Below, one piece after another: positions 51,099 through 60,073 of a stretch of DNA of 64,000 nucleotides. A model generated the notes under the pieces. It did not search any database. It saw only the letters and a list, made by a program, of their open reading frames with translations, and had not been told where the DNA came from. Made by a program: the position numbers and the translations under genes. Each line of letters starts with the position of its first letter. Position 1 is the first letter of the stretch. Source of the stretch: Danxiaibacter flavus (GTDB lineage Bacteria; Bacteroidota; Bacteroidia; Chitinophagales; Chitinophagaceae); NCBI RefSeq assembly GCF_041060425.1, contig NZ_JAULBC010000010.1, positions 156,456 through 220,455 on the forward strand, read 5' to 3'.

Positions 51099-52853
51099 TT
51101 ATTTCCCGTAAAATCTCCAGTTGGTTTTGAAATCTTTTTGGAGTGGAATGTTCAACAGTCCTGCGCGTACCATTTCAACAGGCATCATGTTGTTTTCAAG
51201 AATGGCATCGTGGTATTGTTTGTAAGTCATTTTACCGCTATCAACAACCTCTTTTTTCAGTGCCATAAATTGAAGACCACCCAACATATAAGCTATCTGG
51301 TAAAGCGGGCCGTAATTTCCGGTAAACGAACGGCGCACTTCACCTTCCGCGTTTGCACGCTCGTGGCCCACTCTGTCAACCAAAAAGTCAATGCATTGTT
51401 GTGGGGTCCATTTGTTCAAATGATAATTCATAGAGAATATAATTCTTGCACAACGATGCATGCGCCAGAAAAGCATCCCAATTTTATCTTCAGGTGTTTG
51501 AGGAAAGCCCATATCCCATAACAAAAATTCCCAGTACAAGGCCCAACCTTCGATGTAAAATGGAGTTTGGAAATTTCTATAAGGTCTGTAGCGGTCACTC
51601 ATAAACATTTGCAGACGATGACCGGCGATTAATTCATGGTGCACTGTTGAGCGCGAGAAATAAGGGTTGTTGCCGCGCATACTCATCATCTTATCTTCAT
51701 GATTCATCGTGTTGGTTGGATATGAAATGATGATCTCTTCGCCACCCAAAAAGAAAGGATTGATCAATTGTCTTTCCGGACTCATCATATTCATTCGCCA
51801 GGTTTCTTCTGCTATCGGCGGAATGGTAACCAGGTCATGCTTTTTCAGGAAGTCAACGCTCTCATTATATAGACGCAAAATCAATTCCGGCTGTCTGCCT
51901 TCAGGTACATAACTATTCTTTACATTCTCCTGTGCCCGACGCCAATCAGTACCAAAGCCCTTTTCTTTTGTTGCCTTCATCAGTTCATTATCACACCATG
52001 CAAATTCTTTATTGGCGATATCGATTATTTCCTCAGGTGTGTAGGGAATCATTTCATAATCCAGCTGCCTGATCAGTTCCTCTCTTCCAATTGGTTTGCC
52101 CACAATGCCGCTGCTATCTGCACGCTGAGAAGTAGTGAGTTTGGTCCTGTTTTTCACCAGCGTTTTGTATGCACGGAGCAGACTGTCTGTAACTTTTGCG
52201 GGTCTTTCCGTCCACCAGGAGAATGAAGGATCATAGCCATCATAAAATTCCGTTACGCTGGTCATGGCTTCAATCAAACCACCCAGCGCCATCTGGCATC
52301 GGGTTGATAAATTTCTTTCGAGCGAATCTGCTTTCTCAAACTTTTTAATTTGTTGCACAAGTTGTTTATTCCAGTTATTCATCTCTGCGGCGAGGGAATC
52401 AGCTTTCAACACCGGCCCGCGTCTTCTGGCTTTTTCCAGCGTATAAATGCCGGTGGCGAAAGGGAGGTAAGAGGCTATTTGGTTGTATTCCTTTTCTTCA
52501 AGGTCAAGTTTTGCGATTTCATTTTTCAGCTTCCTGTCAAAAAGTATGTAATCAATTTTGCCCTGCTGAGAGATGCTGTTAAAGTCAATCGCATTCAATC
52601 TTTTCAGGTAGTCATTATAAAACTGTTTAAAGCGGATTCTTCTTTCAGGTGAGCTATCAATAAAATAGAACCTGGAAAGACTGCCCTTGTCAGCTTCATA
52701 TTGAACCAGCACATTGGCTACTTCGCTGCTTTGCAGGTAGAGGTCCGTGTCCGGATTCTTTTGGGCGGATAGCCTGGCTTGGAAAATAATGCAACCTGAA
52801 AAGGCGAGAATAAGCGCAAACAGGTCTTTAAAGTTTATAGCCTGATACTTCAT
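51099..52853 (-). CDS. DUF885 family metallopeptidase-like protein
   Basis: The 584-residue protein has a signal peptide-like N-terminus (FKDLFALILAFSGCIIFQARLSA; the Cys could make it a lipoprotein). The DUF885 motif HEAxPGH appears as H406-E-L-I-A-G-H412, with a downstream acidic region (YIEGWALYWE) that supplies the further ligand in this family. DUF885 proteins are predicted zinc peptidases. It is monocistronic. Confidence 0.85.
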   Translation of the reverse strand: MKYQAINFKDLFALILAFSGCIIFQARLSAQKNPDTDLYLQSSEVANVLVQYEADKGSLSRFYFIDSSPERRIRFKQFYNDYLKRLNAIDFNSISQQGKIDYILFDRKLKNEIAKLDLEEKEYNQIASYLPFATGIYTLEKARRRGPVLKADSLAAEMNNWNKQLVQQIKKFEKADSLERNLSTRCQMALGGLIEAMTSVTEFYDGYDPSFSWWTERPAKVTDSLLRAYKTLVKNRTKLTTSQRADSSGIVGKPIGREELIRQLDYEMIPYTPEEIIDIANKEFAWCDNELMKATKEKGFGTDWRRAQENVKNSYVPEGRQPELILRLYNESVDFLKKHDLVTIPPIAEETWRMNMMSPERQLINPFFLGGEEIIISYPTNTMNHEDKMMSMRGNNPYFSRSTVHHELIAGHRLQMFMSDRYRPYRNFQTPFYIEGWALYWEFLLWDMGFPQTPEDKIGMLFWRMHRCARIIFSMNYHLNKWTPQQCIDFLVDRVGHERANAEGEVRRSFTGNYGPLYQIAYMLGGLQFMALKKEVVDSGKMTYKQYHDAILENNMMPVEMVRAGLLNIPLQKDFKTNWRFYGK

Positions 52854-52985
52854 GCAGGTAAATTTTAGTATCTATGAAATTACTGATAGCTCTGATATGT
52901 TGATAAACACATTTTGACTAATAAAGGAAGAGAATTGACAAGGGCTGGCAGCCGAAGGAGTTTAAAATTGGGTCAGGGTAGATCT

Positions 52986-53118
52986 TTCATTGCCGTCTGC
53001 TTCAGCTGACGGAGAAATGCCACATCTTTATTTCTGGCTTTAGCCAAATAAATTGTTGGGCTAAAGCCACGCCTGGGAAGAATGATCTAGTCCGTCGGCT
53101 GAAGCAGACGGCAATGAA
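52986..53118. repeat. Nested inverted-repeat element, 133 bases
   Basis: The outer 28-base arms start TTCATTGCCGTCTGCTTCAG and end at TGCCG-complementary GGCAATGAA, with a single mismatch. Inside lies a second perfect hairpin, GGCTTTAGCC with GGCTAAAGCC (53036-53068). It is MITE-like and has no coding capacity. Confidence 0.8.
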
Positions 53119-53243
53119 TTGTGTGTAACAACATAAGCAGAAGCATAGCTTGTGCAATTCCTGCATCCCATTTTTTACATAAGAATTTTTTCTCGCTGAT
53201 CGAAATGATAATGGCTATGTGAAACGCTGCATTATAGCCATTG

Positions 53244-53312
53244 GCCCTATTGCCCGTAGGGCATAAATTTCAGTAGAATAAAACTCGAATACAATTCTTT
53301 TGTCCGTAGGAC
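53244..53312. repeat. Pair of CCGTAGG mini-palindromes
   Basis: TTGCCCGTAGGGCATAAA and TTGTCCGTAGGACATTAA are two variants of one small palindromic word 50 bases apart, with compensatory changes in their arms. Confidence 0.6.
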
Positions 53313-53330
53313 ATTAACCAATCCTATCAA

Positions 53331-53362
53331 ATAAAAAGAGCCGTTGCTTTCAACAACGGCTC
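53331..53362 (-). terminator. Rho-independent terminator of pmbA copy 1
   Basis: The perfect stem GAGCCGTTG/CAACGGCTC has a 7-base loop. On the minus strand it is followed by a T run (AAAAA at 53333-53337 on the plus strand). Confidence 0.9.
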
Positions 53363-53405
53363 TCATAGTACTTACCAAATTAATATTTCTCCCATCTCCA
53401 TCATG

Positions 53406-53433
53406 GCTCAAAGCTAATAGCTGACAGCTATAC
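53406..53433. repeat. GCTNNNA heptamer tract at a stop codon
   Basis: GCTCAAA, GCTAATA, GCTGACA and GCTATAC occur in register. The last word contains the complement of the pmbA copy 1 stop codon (53428-53430). Confidence 0.7.
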
Positions 53434-54765
53434 AGCATCTGACAATGATGTAAACGTAAAGTCCCTGATTTTCATTGGTGGAATCATGGCATGAATACCT
53501 GATTCGCCACTTACTGTTCTTTCCGGCTTGCCCATTGCTTCCAGGTTGTTGAGCATGATTATCGGGCTCTCATTAAACCTGAAATTTTTGATCGGGAATT
53601 TGATCTGGCCGTTTTCAATATAAAAAGTACCGTCACGTGTGAGACCTGTATAGAGCAAGGTCTGCGGATCCACTTCGCGGATGTACCACAAGCGTGTTAC
53701 CAATATACCTTTTTCTGTGCTTTTAATCAGGTCTTCGGTGGTTCCATCACCACCTAACATAATAAATGCATCAGGTGAAGGAACTGCTTTTGCTTTCTTT
53801 TTATCAGCCCAATATCTTGAGTAATAAAAGTTCTTAAATACGCCTTTGTCGATCCAGGTTATTTTTTCCTGTGGCCTTCCGTCGCCGTTCCATGCGCTTG
53901 TCGGCAGATCTGCATTCTGCGGATCGGAATAAATTGTTACGCGCTCATCAACCAGCTTGTCGCCCAGCTTGGTTTTGCCATCCCCTTTGCTTAGAAAACT
54001 ACGTCCTTCATCGGCGCTACGTGCATCCATATTAAAGAAAATACCTTCCAGCAAAACGATAGCCGCAGTTGGCTCAAGAATAACTGTGTATTTGCCAGGC
54101 TCAATTGCTTTGGTGTTGACAGAATTTTTTGCTTTCTCCGCTGCAACCTTTGTAGACGAACTTACATCCAGCTTGCTCACATCCGTATAGCCTTTTGAAG
54201 CATATCCGGATCCCTTTCCGTCTTTTGTTCGTAGCGTTACATTGAAGTTTACGTTGGTTGATGTATTATAAGCAAAGAGCCCTTTGCTGTTCATCATTGC
54301 TGAAAACCCCGCGCTGTTTTCCAGGAAACCAGCGGCTATCAAATCACTGTCTTTGGAAATTTGCAGGCTTTGACCCACTGCATTACTTCTGTAAGCAGGA
54401 TCAATCGCTGCTGTTGCAGGTTCAAATGTTTTAGATGCCGATGAATATTCCTGAGGTCCCAGGAATGGCATAAATTCCGGATTCTCCGGCGCCAGTTGTG
54501 CCAGCTCTTCAGCGCGGCGGATAACCTTTTCCAATGATGCATCATCAAATTCATTGATAGTTGCTGTTCCTAACTTCTTTCCATAAGCAGATGAAACAAC
54601 CAGTTGGTTTTGCGAAATACCGCCACTGGTAGAAACTGCATTGCGGGCATACCTGATATTTCCATTGTCAGAACCGGAAAGGTTTACCTCGCATTCATCA
54701 GCTTTGGAAAAACTAAGCACTTTTTTCAGCAGTGCTTCGGCTTCTTGTTTATTTAAAATAGCCAT
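53428..54765 (-). CDS. pmbA: TldE/PmbA family protein, copy 1
   Basis: The 445-residue partner subunit of the TldD/TldE protease lacks the HExxxH zinc motif and instead shows the family pattern YARNAVSTSGGISQNQLVV, NEFDDASLEKVIRRAEELAQLAPENPEF, a long GKYTVILEPTAAIVLLEGIF strand and VSGESGIHAMIPPMKIRDFTFT near the end. The heterodimer degrades unfolded peptides and matures some RiPPs and antitoxins. It is encoded 187 bases downstream of tldD copy 1. A full second pair lies at 58.6-61.7 kb. Confidence 0.92.
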   Translation of the reverse strand: MAILNKQEAEALLKKVLSFSKADECEVNLSGSDNGNIRYARNAVSTSGGISQNQLVVSSAYGKKLGTATINEFDDASLEKVIRRAEELAQLAPENPEFMPFLGPQEYSSASKTFEPATAAIDPAYRSNAVGQSLQISKDSDLIAAGFLENSAGFSAMMNSKGLFAYNTSTNVNFNVTLRTKDGKGSGYASKGYTDVSKLDVSSSTKVAAEKAKNSVNTKAIEPGKYTVILEPTAAIVLLEGIFFNMDARSADEGRSFLSKGDGKTKLGDKLVDERVTIYSDPQNADLPTSAWNGDGRPQEKITWIDKGVFKNFYYSRYWADKKKAKAVPSPDAFIMLGGDGTTEDLIKSTEKGILVTRLWYIREVDPQTLLYTGLTRDGTFYIENGQIKFPIKNFRFNESPIIMLNNLEAMGKPERTVSGESGIHAMIPPMKIRDFTFTSLSDAV

Positions 54766-54920
54766 AGTGTTTGGTTTAATTCAAAAGTCCCCGCCTGACC
54801 AGTCGGGCAGGAAAATTCAAAAGTCAAAAGGGCTGTTCATGTCAGAGATCTTATATCAATTTGAAGGGGCTAACAAGTTATTTGACTGATAGAAATAATA
54901 ACTTACTGTCGCACCTGAGC

Positions 54921-54955
54921 TTTTTACTTTTGAATTTTTACTTTTTACTTTTTTA
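54921..54955. repeat. TTTTTAC/TTTTGAA heptamer tract running into the tldD stop
   Basis: TTTTTAC, TTTTGAA, TTTTTAC, TTTTTAC and TTTTTTA occur in exact register. The last three bases are the complement of the tldD copy 1 stop codon. A complementary-sense tract (AAATTCA, AAAGTCA) lies at about 54812-54833, upstream of pmbA copy 1. Confidence 0.75.
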
Positions 54956-56587
54956 AATTTTTCTTGCTGTATTGATCACATTTATTCCCTTGAAATGTGC
55001 CGTGGATGAACCGTGTGATACGGCGCTTACCTGCATAGGCTGACCTTTCCCATCAAAGAAAGAACCGCCCAGGCGATAGTCGCTTTCATCAGCTACACCA
55101 ACACATGCGTTCCAGAATTCCTGCGTGTTTGCCTGGTAGGCAACATCTTTCAGCATGCCTACTATTTTACCATTTTTGATCTCATAAAATAACTGGCCGC
55201 CAAACTGGAAATTGTAACGTTGCTGATCAATGGAGAAAGATCCGTCGCCGATTATATAAATGCCTTTTTCAACATTTTTGATCAGATCCTGCGGAGAGGC
55301 CTTCGTTTTTCCTGGCTGCAATGATACGTTGGGCATGCGCTGAAACTGCACGTCGCTCCAGCTATCTGCATAACAACAGCCCTGCGATGCATTCAGTCCG
55401 AGAATGTGGGCCTGATCGCGAATGGTCTGATAATTAACAAGTATACCATCTTTGATCAGATCCCACTTGCCTGTTCCCACGCCCTCATCATCATAACCAA
55501 CAGCTCCAAGAGATCCGGGTTGCGTTTTATCGGCCATGATATTTACCAGCTTGCTACCGAAATTAAATTTCTTAGATTCCCATTTATCCAGCGTAAGAAA
55601 GCTCGTTCCTGCAAAGTTCGCTTCATAACCCAGTACGCGATCCAGTTCTGAAGGGTGCCCTACCGATTCGTGAATAGTGAGCCATAAGTGGGAAGGATCC
55701 AAAATAAGATCATATTTGCCCGCTTCTACGGACTTAGCTGTAAGCTTGTCACCGGCCTGTTTTGCTCCCAATTGAGCATCTTCAAGAATGTCGTAGCGCT
55801 TTTTGTATAGCGTGGTTGGCCCGGCAATTTTTTCTGAAGCTTTTGGTATCAGGTATTCGTAGCCCATTCCAACCGGAGCACTTAGTGCATTCCTCGTTTC
55901 GAATTTACCCGTCTTGGCATCTATTCGTGTAATTGTAAATGTGGGCCAGATCCGGTGAACATCCTGATCTATATAAGAACCATCGCTTGAGGCAAAGTAC
56001 TTCTGCTCATTCACGAGGAACATGTACGAGTTGATGTAATTCGCTCCTGCTTTCATTGCCGCAGCATTAGCGGAAAGTAGTAGTTCCGCTTTTTCTTTAA
56101 CCGGTACATCAAAAGCATTCTTTTCAATAGGCGCTTTCCATGATACCTCGCCATAACCTTTTTGCGGGGCCAGTTGAACAGGTTCTGTCAGCAATTTAGC
56201 ATTTTCCTTCGCAATAGCTACTGCTAACTGAGCTGTTTTGGCAATGCTATCCTTGTCCATTTTATCTGTCGCCGCAAATCCCCAACTGCCATTGGCTATT
56301 ACGCGAATACCAATGCCATATGATTCAGTATTTACAATGTTCTGCACTTTATCTTCACGCGTAATAACATACTGGTTCAGGTAACGGCCAATTCTAACAT
56401 CTGTATAGGTGGCGCCTTTGGCACGGGCTTCGTTTAGCGCAACATCAGCCAACTCTTTTTTAATGGCTGTATCAACGGAATACCAGGGCGCGTCGAGTGG
56501 AACGTCTTTCCCCAGCAATCCCGCCTTGGGGAGAATGGTGGCGCCAAGCCCCATGCCCGTCATGTACAGGAAATCTCTTCTTTTCAA
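54953..56587 (-). CDS. tldD: TldD family metallopeptidase, copy 1
   Basis: The 544-residue catalytic subunit has HExxxH as H306-E-S-V-G-H311 in LWLTIHESVGHPSELDRVLG. A likely third ligand Cys is in NACVGVADESDYRLGG. The N-terminus KRRDFLYMTGMGLGATILP is a twin-arginine signal, so it is probably exported. The start is a TTG at 56587: the paralogue at 61743 begins at exactly the corresponding residue with GTG, and no ATG is available. It precedes pmbA copy 1. A heptamer tract (TTTTTAC, TTTTGAA) runs into its stop codon. Confidence 0.92.
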   Translation of the reverse strand: MKRRDFLYMTGMGLGATILPKAGLLGKDVPLDAPWYSVDTAIKKELADVALNEARAKGATYTDVRIGRYLNQYVITREDKVQNIVNTESYGIGIRVIANGSWGFAATDKMDKDSIAKTAQLAVAIAKENAKLLTEPVQLAPQKGYGEVSWKAPIEKNAFDVPVKEKAELLLSANAAAMKAGANYINSYMFLVNEQKYFASSDGSYIDQDVHRIWPTFTITRIDAKTGKFETRNALSAPVGMGYEYLIPKASEKIAGPTTLYKKRYDILEDAQLGAKQAGDKLTAKSVEAGKYDLILDPSHLWLTIHESVGHPSELDRVLGYEANFAGTSFLTLDKWESKKFNFGSKLVNIMADKTQPGSLGAVGYDDEGVGTGKWDLIKDGILVNYQTIRDQAHILGLNASQGCCYADSWSDVQFQRMPNVSLQPGKTKASPQDLIKNVEKGIYIIGDGSFSIDQQRYNFQFGGQLFYEIKNGKIVGMLKDVAYQANTQEFWNACVGVADESDYRLGGSFFDGKGQPMQVSAVSHGSSTAHFKGINVINTARKI

Positions 56588-56740
56588 AGTAGTATAATTT
56601 TGATGTGAACTGATATATACCGCATTCAGCAACTTTTGGTGTGCAGCAGTCAGTAACGCTATATGCCGGCATAATGATCTGTCAAGTTAAGAAAACTAAT
56701 GTAATGGAAAGGTGTTTTTATATGAACGGCGGAGGGGAAT

Positions 56741-56800
56741 GTGTAAATGAGGAAATGTGCGAATGTGCAAATGCAATTGAAAATTGACAATGGACAATTG
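56741..56800. repeat. AATGTGCA octamer and AATTGAC heptamer tracts
   Basis: AATGTGTA, AATGAGGA, AATGTGCG and AATGTGCA repeat at 8 bases. They are followed by AATTGAA, AATTGAC, AATGGAC and AATTGAA at 7 bases. The 470-base gap 56588-57058 contains no gene that I can support. Confidence 0.6.
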
Positions 56801-56964
56801 AAATGATGGAAGCGAGACATACATATATTAGTAAGACAGGTGATTGATTGTTGAATATGTATGACCCCGACGGTAGTGCTACTATTGAACGTCCCTTGCG
56901 TCGCACACTTCAGCGTGTTGATTCGCTATTCTGCAATGCAAATCAGCCAGGCTAAATGAATCGC

Positions 56965-57043
56965 TCCCGCATTCGCATATTTGCAAATTCGCACATTTGC
57001 ACATTCACCGTCATTTTCAATTTTCAATTGTCAACTTTCAATT
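56965..57043. repeat. GCACATTY octamer and TTTCAAT heptamer tracts
   Basis: GCATATTT, GCAAATTC, GCACATTT and GCACATTC are followed by TTTCAAT, TTTCAAT, TGTCAAC and TTTCAAT. They are roughly the complement of the tracts at 56741, so the gap has an overall inverted layout. It ends 3 bases before the promoter of the decarboxylase. Confidence 0.65.
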
Positions 57044-57054
57044 ATATAGCTTTG
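57028..57054 (+). promoter_or_regulatory. Bacteroidota promoter, near-leaderless start
   Basis: TTG at 57028-57030, a 16-base spacer and TAGCTTTG at 57047-57054 match the TTG/TAnnTTTG pattern. The ATG follows 4 bases later. Confidence 0.6.
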
Positions 57055-57058
57055 TGCG

Positions 57059-58483
57059 ATGGAAAAGAATCAATGGGATTTTACAAGTGAAGAAAGAACT
57101 GATCTGTTTGCTTATGTGATGCAGTTGATTAATGATTATTACACACAACTGCCGGAATCAGCGGTGGCGCCGCCATTGGACTTAGCAACGATTCAGAAAC
57201 ATGTATCCAAGTTCGATTTCAGCAATCCGGTTAATTTAAAGTATGCTGTTGATCATGTTGCTTATGGACTAAGTAATTACCAGGTGCATACAACACATCC
57301 CATGTATTTTGGCCTGTTTAATCCACGGCCTGTGTTTCCCGGTATATTGGCCGATTTGTTGACGGCCTCTTTTAATCCGCAGTTGGCAGCATGGAGCCAT
57401 AGTCCGTTTGCTGTATTGGCCGAGCAATATGTTATTACTGAAACAGGAAAACGCTTCGGCTATAAAGAAACTGATGTTGATGGGAATTTTACAAGCGGTG
57501 GCGCGGAAGCTAATCTTACTGCGGTGCTCACGGCGTTGATTGCACATTTTCCGGAATATTCAAAAGAAGGTTTGAGAAGTCTGCCTAAGCAACCGGTCTT
57601 TTATGTATCCAAAGAAAGCCATCATTCATTTGTCAAAGCTGCGCGAGTTTGCGGTCTGGGTACTAATGCGGTGAGAGAAGTTGAAGCGCTTCCAAATCTA
57701 CAAATGAATACAGAAGTATTAGAGAGAAAGATTGCTGAAGATATCCGGGCTGGCTACGCTCCATTTATGGTGGTTGCGACCGCAGGTACAACTGGTGCGG
57801 GCATTATGGATCCTGTTCAGGAAATCGCCGGCATTGCTCAAAAGCATCAGTTATGGTTTCATATTGATGGCGCCTGGGGTGGCGCGGCCGTGTTCAGCGA
57901 TGAAGTAAAGCTATTGATCCAAGGCTGTGAACAAGCCGACTCCATTACATTTGACGCACATAAATGGTTCTCCGTTCCCATGGGCGCTGGTCTTTATCTG
58001 ACTCGTCATAAACAGATCCTTCACGAGACTTTCCGCATAGCTACGGATTACATGCCGAAGGAAGGATTGGAGCTGCAGGTAACAGATCCTTTCACGCATT
58101 CTATTCAGTGGTCGCGCAGGTTTATCGGGTTGAAGTTGTACCTGAGCTTACTGGTATACGGATGGCAGGGATACAGCAATATGATAGATGAAACCATCAG
58201 GATCTGCAAACAGCTTAAAGAGCTTTTGGTAGCCAATCAATGGAAAGTAGTTAATGATACCATCCTGCCGGTGATCTGCTTTACAGATCCTGAGCGTGAA
58301 GATGATGATGTGTTTATTCAGAAAGTTTGCAACCTGCTAATTCAATCCGGAGGCACATGGTTGAGTACATATCGCGTGAATGGAAAGCTGACAATACGCG
58401 CCTGCGTTATTAATTATACTACTTCTGAGGATGATATCAAGAGGCTGGTGAAGTTGTTGGGGGAAGCGAGAGGCAAGGCATAA
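57059..58483 (+). CDS. Group II PLP-dependent decarboxylase
   Basis: The 474-residue enzyme is of the aromatic-L-amino-acid/glutamate/aspartate decarboxylase family. It shows GGAEANLTAVLTAL (phosphate-binding), SKESHHSFVKAARVCGLG, ATAGTTGAGIMDP, FHIDGAWGGAAVF with the PLP-pyridine Asp, and Schiff-base Lys302 in FDAHKWFSVP. It releases CO2 from an amino acid to give an amine or beta-alanine; the substrate is not decided by the sequence. It is monocistronic and lies between the two tldD-pmbA operons on the opposite strand. Confidence 0.92.
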   Translation: MEKNQWDFTSEERTDLFAYVMQLINDYYTQLPESAVAPPLDLATIQKHVSKFDFSNPVNLKYAVDHVAYGLSNYQVHTTHPMYFGLFNPRPVFPGILADLLTASFNPQLAAWSHSPFAVLAEQYVITETGKRFGYKETDVDGNFTSGGAEANLTAVLTALIAHFPEYSKEGLRSLPKQPVFYVSKESHHSFVKAARVCGLGTNAVREVEALPNLQMNTEVLERKIAEDIRAGYAPFMVVATAGTTGAGIMDPVQEIAGIAQKHQLWFHIDGAWGGAAVFSDEVKLLIQGCEQADSITFDAHKWFSVPMGAGLYLTRHKQILHETFRIATDYMPKEGLELQVTDPFTHSIQWSRRFIGLKLYLSLLVYGWQGYSNMIDETIRICKQLKELLVANQWKVVNDTILPVICFTDPEREDDDVFIQKVCNLLIQSGGTWLSTYRVNGKLTIRACVINYTTSEDDIKRLVKLLGEARGKA

Positions 58484-58518
58484 GGAATAAGGGGTGAGGC
58501 ATGAGGAGGACGGCATAA
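58477..58518. repeat. GGCATAA heptamer tract starting in the stop codon
   Basis: GGCATAA (whose TAA is the decarboxylase stop), GGAATAA, GGGGTGA, GGCATGA, GGAGGAC and GGCATAA occur in exact register. Confidence 0.75.
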
Positions 58519-58564
58519 AAAATATGTCCTACACTTTCGAAAGTGTAGGACATATTTTTTATGC
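58513..58564. repeat. 52-base perfect palindrome, GTCCTACA family
   Basis: The 26-base arms (GCATAAAAAATAT then GTCCTACACTTTC) pair without mismatch. The inner core matches the palindrome at 22490. Lying between convergent genes and flanked by A/T runs, it is also a likely bidirectional terminator. Confidence 0.85.
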
Positions 58565-58597
58565 TGATAGCTCAAAGCTGATAGCTCAAAGCTTCTA
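58563..58597. repeat. GCTNNNA heptamer tract running into the pmbA stop
   Basis: GCTGATA, GCTCAAA, GCTGATA, GCTCAAA and GCTTCTA occur in register. The last three bases are the complement of the stop codon of pmbA copy 2. Confidence 0.75.
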
Positions 58598-59929
58598 CAC
58601 CGCATCCGAAAGCGAAGTAAATGTAAAATCTCTCAACTTCATTGGCGGAATCAAATAGCTTCTGTAAGACTCTACGCTGATCGTTCTTTCCGGTTTGCCT
58701 AATGCCTCTACGTTATTCAACATAATAACCGGACTTTCATTAAAGCGCATGTTCTTTATCGGGAATTTTATCTGGCCGTTTTCAATGTAAAAAGTTCCGT
58801 CACGTGTAAGTCCTGTCAATAGTAATGTCTGCGGATCAACCATACGTATGTACCACAAACGCGAAACAAGAATTCCTTTTTCTGTGCTCTTGATCAGTTC
58901 ATCTAAAGACGCTGTGCCGCCTTCCATAATAATGTTTGACGGACCGGGAACAGGCTTAACACCTTTTTGCTTGGCCCAATATTGCGAGTAGCTGAGGTTC
59001 TTTACAACACCTTTTTCCACCCAATTCATTTTCTCCAGTGGAAACCCTTCTCTTGTCCACGTACCGCCCGGCAGTTCTGTATTAAACGGATCGGAATAAA
59101 TGGTTACTTTTTCATCCATTAACTGTTCGCCTAAACGGTTGCCGCCGCCGGGTTTGCTCATAAAGCTGCGGCCTTCATCAGCGTTGCGGGCATCAAAACC
59201 GCGGAACATGTTTTCCATCATGTAAGCCGCTGCAACCGGTTCCAGTATTACCGTATATTTTCCCGGCTCTATTGCTTTTGCGCCTACTGAACCATTGGCT
59301 TTTGAAGCAGCAATTTTGGTGGCAGTGTATGTATCCAGTTTGGTTACATCATTAAAGCCTCTTGCTGCGTAACCACTTCCGGTACCTTGTTGGTTGCGCA
59401 TGGTGATCGAGAAAATTACATCAGTATCGGTATCGTATGCAAACAATCCTTTTGAATTCATAACAGCGTTGAAGCCTGTTGTATTCTCCAGGAATCCTGC
59501 AGCTTCCAGTTTTTCCTGTTTAGCTACCTGGATACTTTTAGCCACAGCTTCGGCCCGTGTGTCCGGCGTAATAGCAGCTGTGGATTTTATATACGCGATT
59601 GAGTCTTTAAAAGTGGAAGGTCCGAGCAATGGCATGTATTCAGGATTCTCCGGCGCCAGTTGTGCCAGCTCTTCTGAACGCCTTACAACTTTTTCCAGCG
59701 AAGCATCATCAAACTCATTGATGGTAGCGGTTCCTGTTTTTTTACCAAATGTGGAGCTGACTGCGAGGCTAATAGTGCTGATATCTCCGGCAGTACTTAC
59801 GGAGTTCCGCGCATAGCGAATATTGCCGCCTTCAGAGCCGCTGAGCGAAACCTCGCATTCATCGGCCTTCGAAAAGCCAAGCACTTTTTTTAATAGTGTT
59901 TCTGCTTCTTGTTTATTTAAAATAGCCAT
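58595..59929 (-). CDS. pmbA: TldE/PmbA family protein, copy 2
   Basis: The 444-residue paralogue of the protein encoded at 53428 is colinear with it throughout, starting with MAILNKQEAETLLKKVLGFSKADECEVSLSGS. It differs mainly around residues 105-130 and 265-335. It lacks a zinc motif, as expected for TldE. It lies 176 bases downstream of tldD copy 2, mirroring the layout of the first pair. Confidence 0.92.
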   Translation of the reverse strand: MAILNKQEAETLLKKVLGFSKADECEVSLSGSEGGNIRYARNSVSTAGDISTISLAVSSTFGKKTGTATINEFDDASLEKVVRRSEELAQLAPENPEYMPLLGPSTFKDSIAYIKSTAAITPDTRAEAVAKSIQVAKQEKLEAAGFLENTTGFNAVMNSKGLFAYDTDTDVIFSITMRNQQGTGSGYAARGFNDVTKLDTYTATKIAASKANGSVGAKAIEPGKYTVILEPVAAAYMMENMFRGFDARNADEGRSFMSKPGGGNRLGEQLMDEKVTIYSDPFNTELPGGTWTREGFPLEKMNWVEKGVVKNLSYSQYWAKQKGVKPVPGPSNIIMEGGTASLDELIKSTEKGILVSRLWYIRMVDPQTLLLTGLTRDGTFYIENGQIKFPIKNMRFNESPVIMLNNVEALGKPERTISVESYRSYLIPPMKLRDFTFTSLSDAV

Positions 59930-59949
59930 AGATGTTTGTTTGGGTTAAG

Positions 59950-59977
59950 TCAAAATTCAAAAGTCAAAATTCAAAAA
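59950..59977. repeat. TCAAAAT heptamer tract
   Basis: TCAAAAT, TCAAAAG, TCAAAAT and TCAAAAA occur in register, upstream of pmbA copy 2. Confidence 0.7.
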
Positions 59978-60073
59978 GCTGTTTAGTTTTAATCAGATTT
60001 TGCCAAATTGGAACATCATATAAAGATTATCTCTTTGAACTGACAGTGATTAATCAGGTTGCTCGACTTAAGG

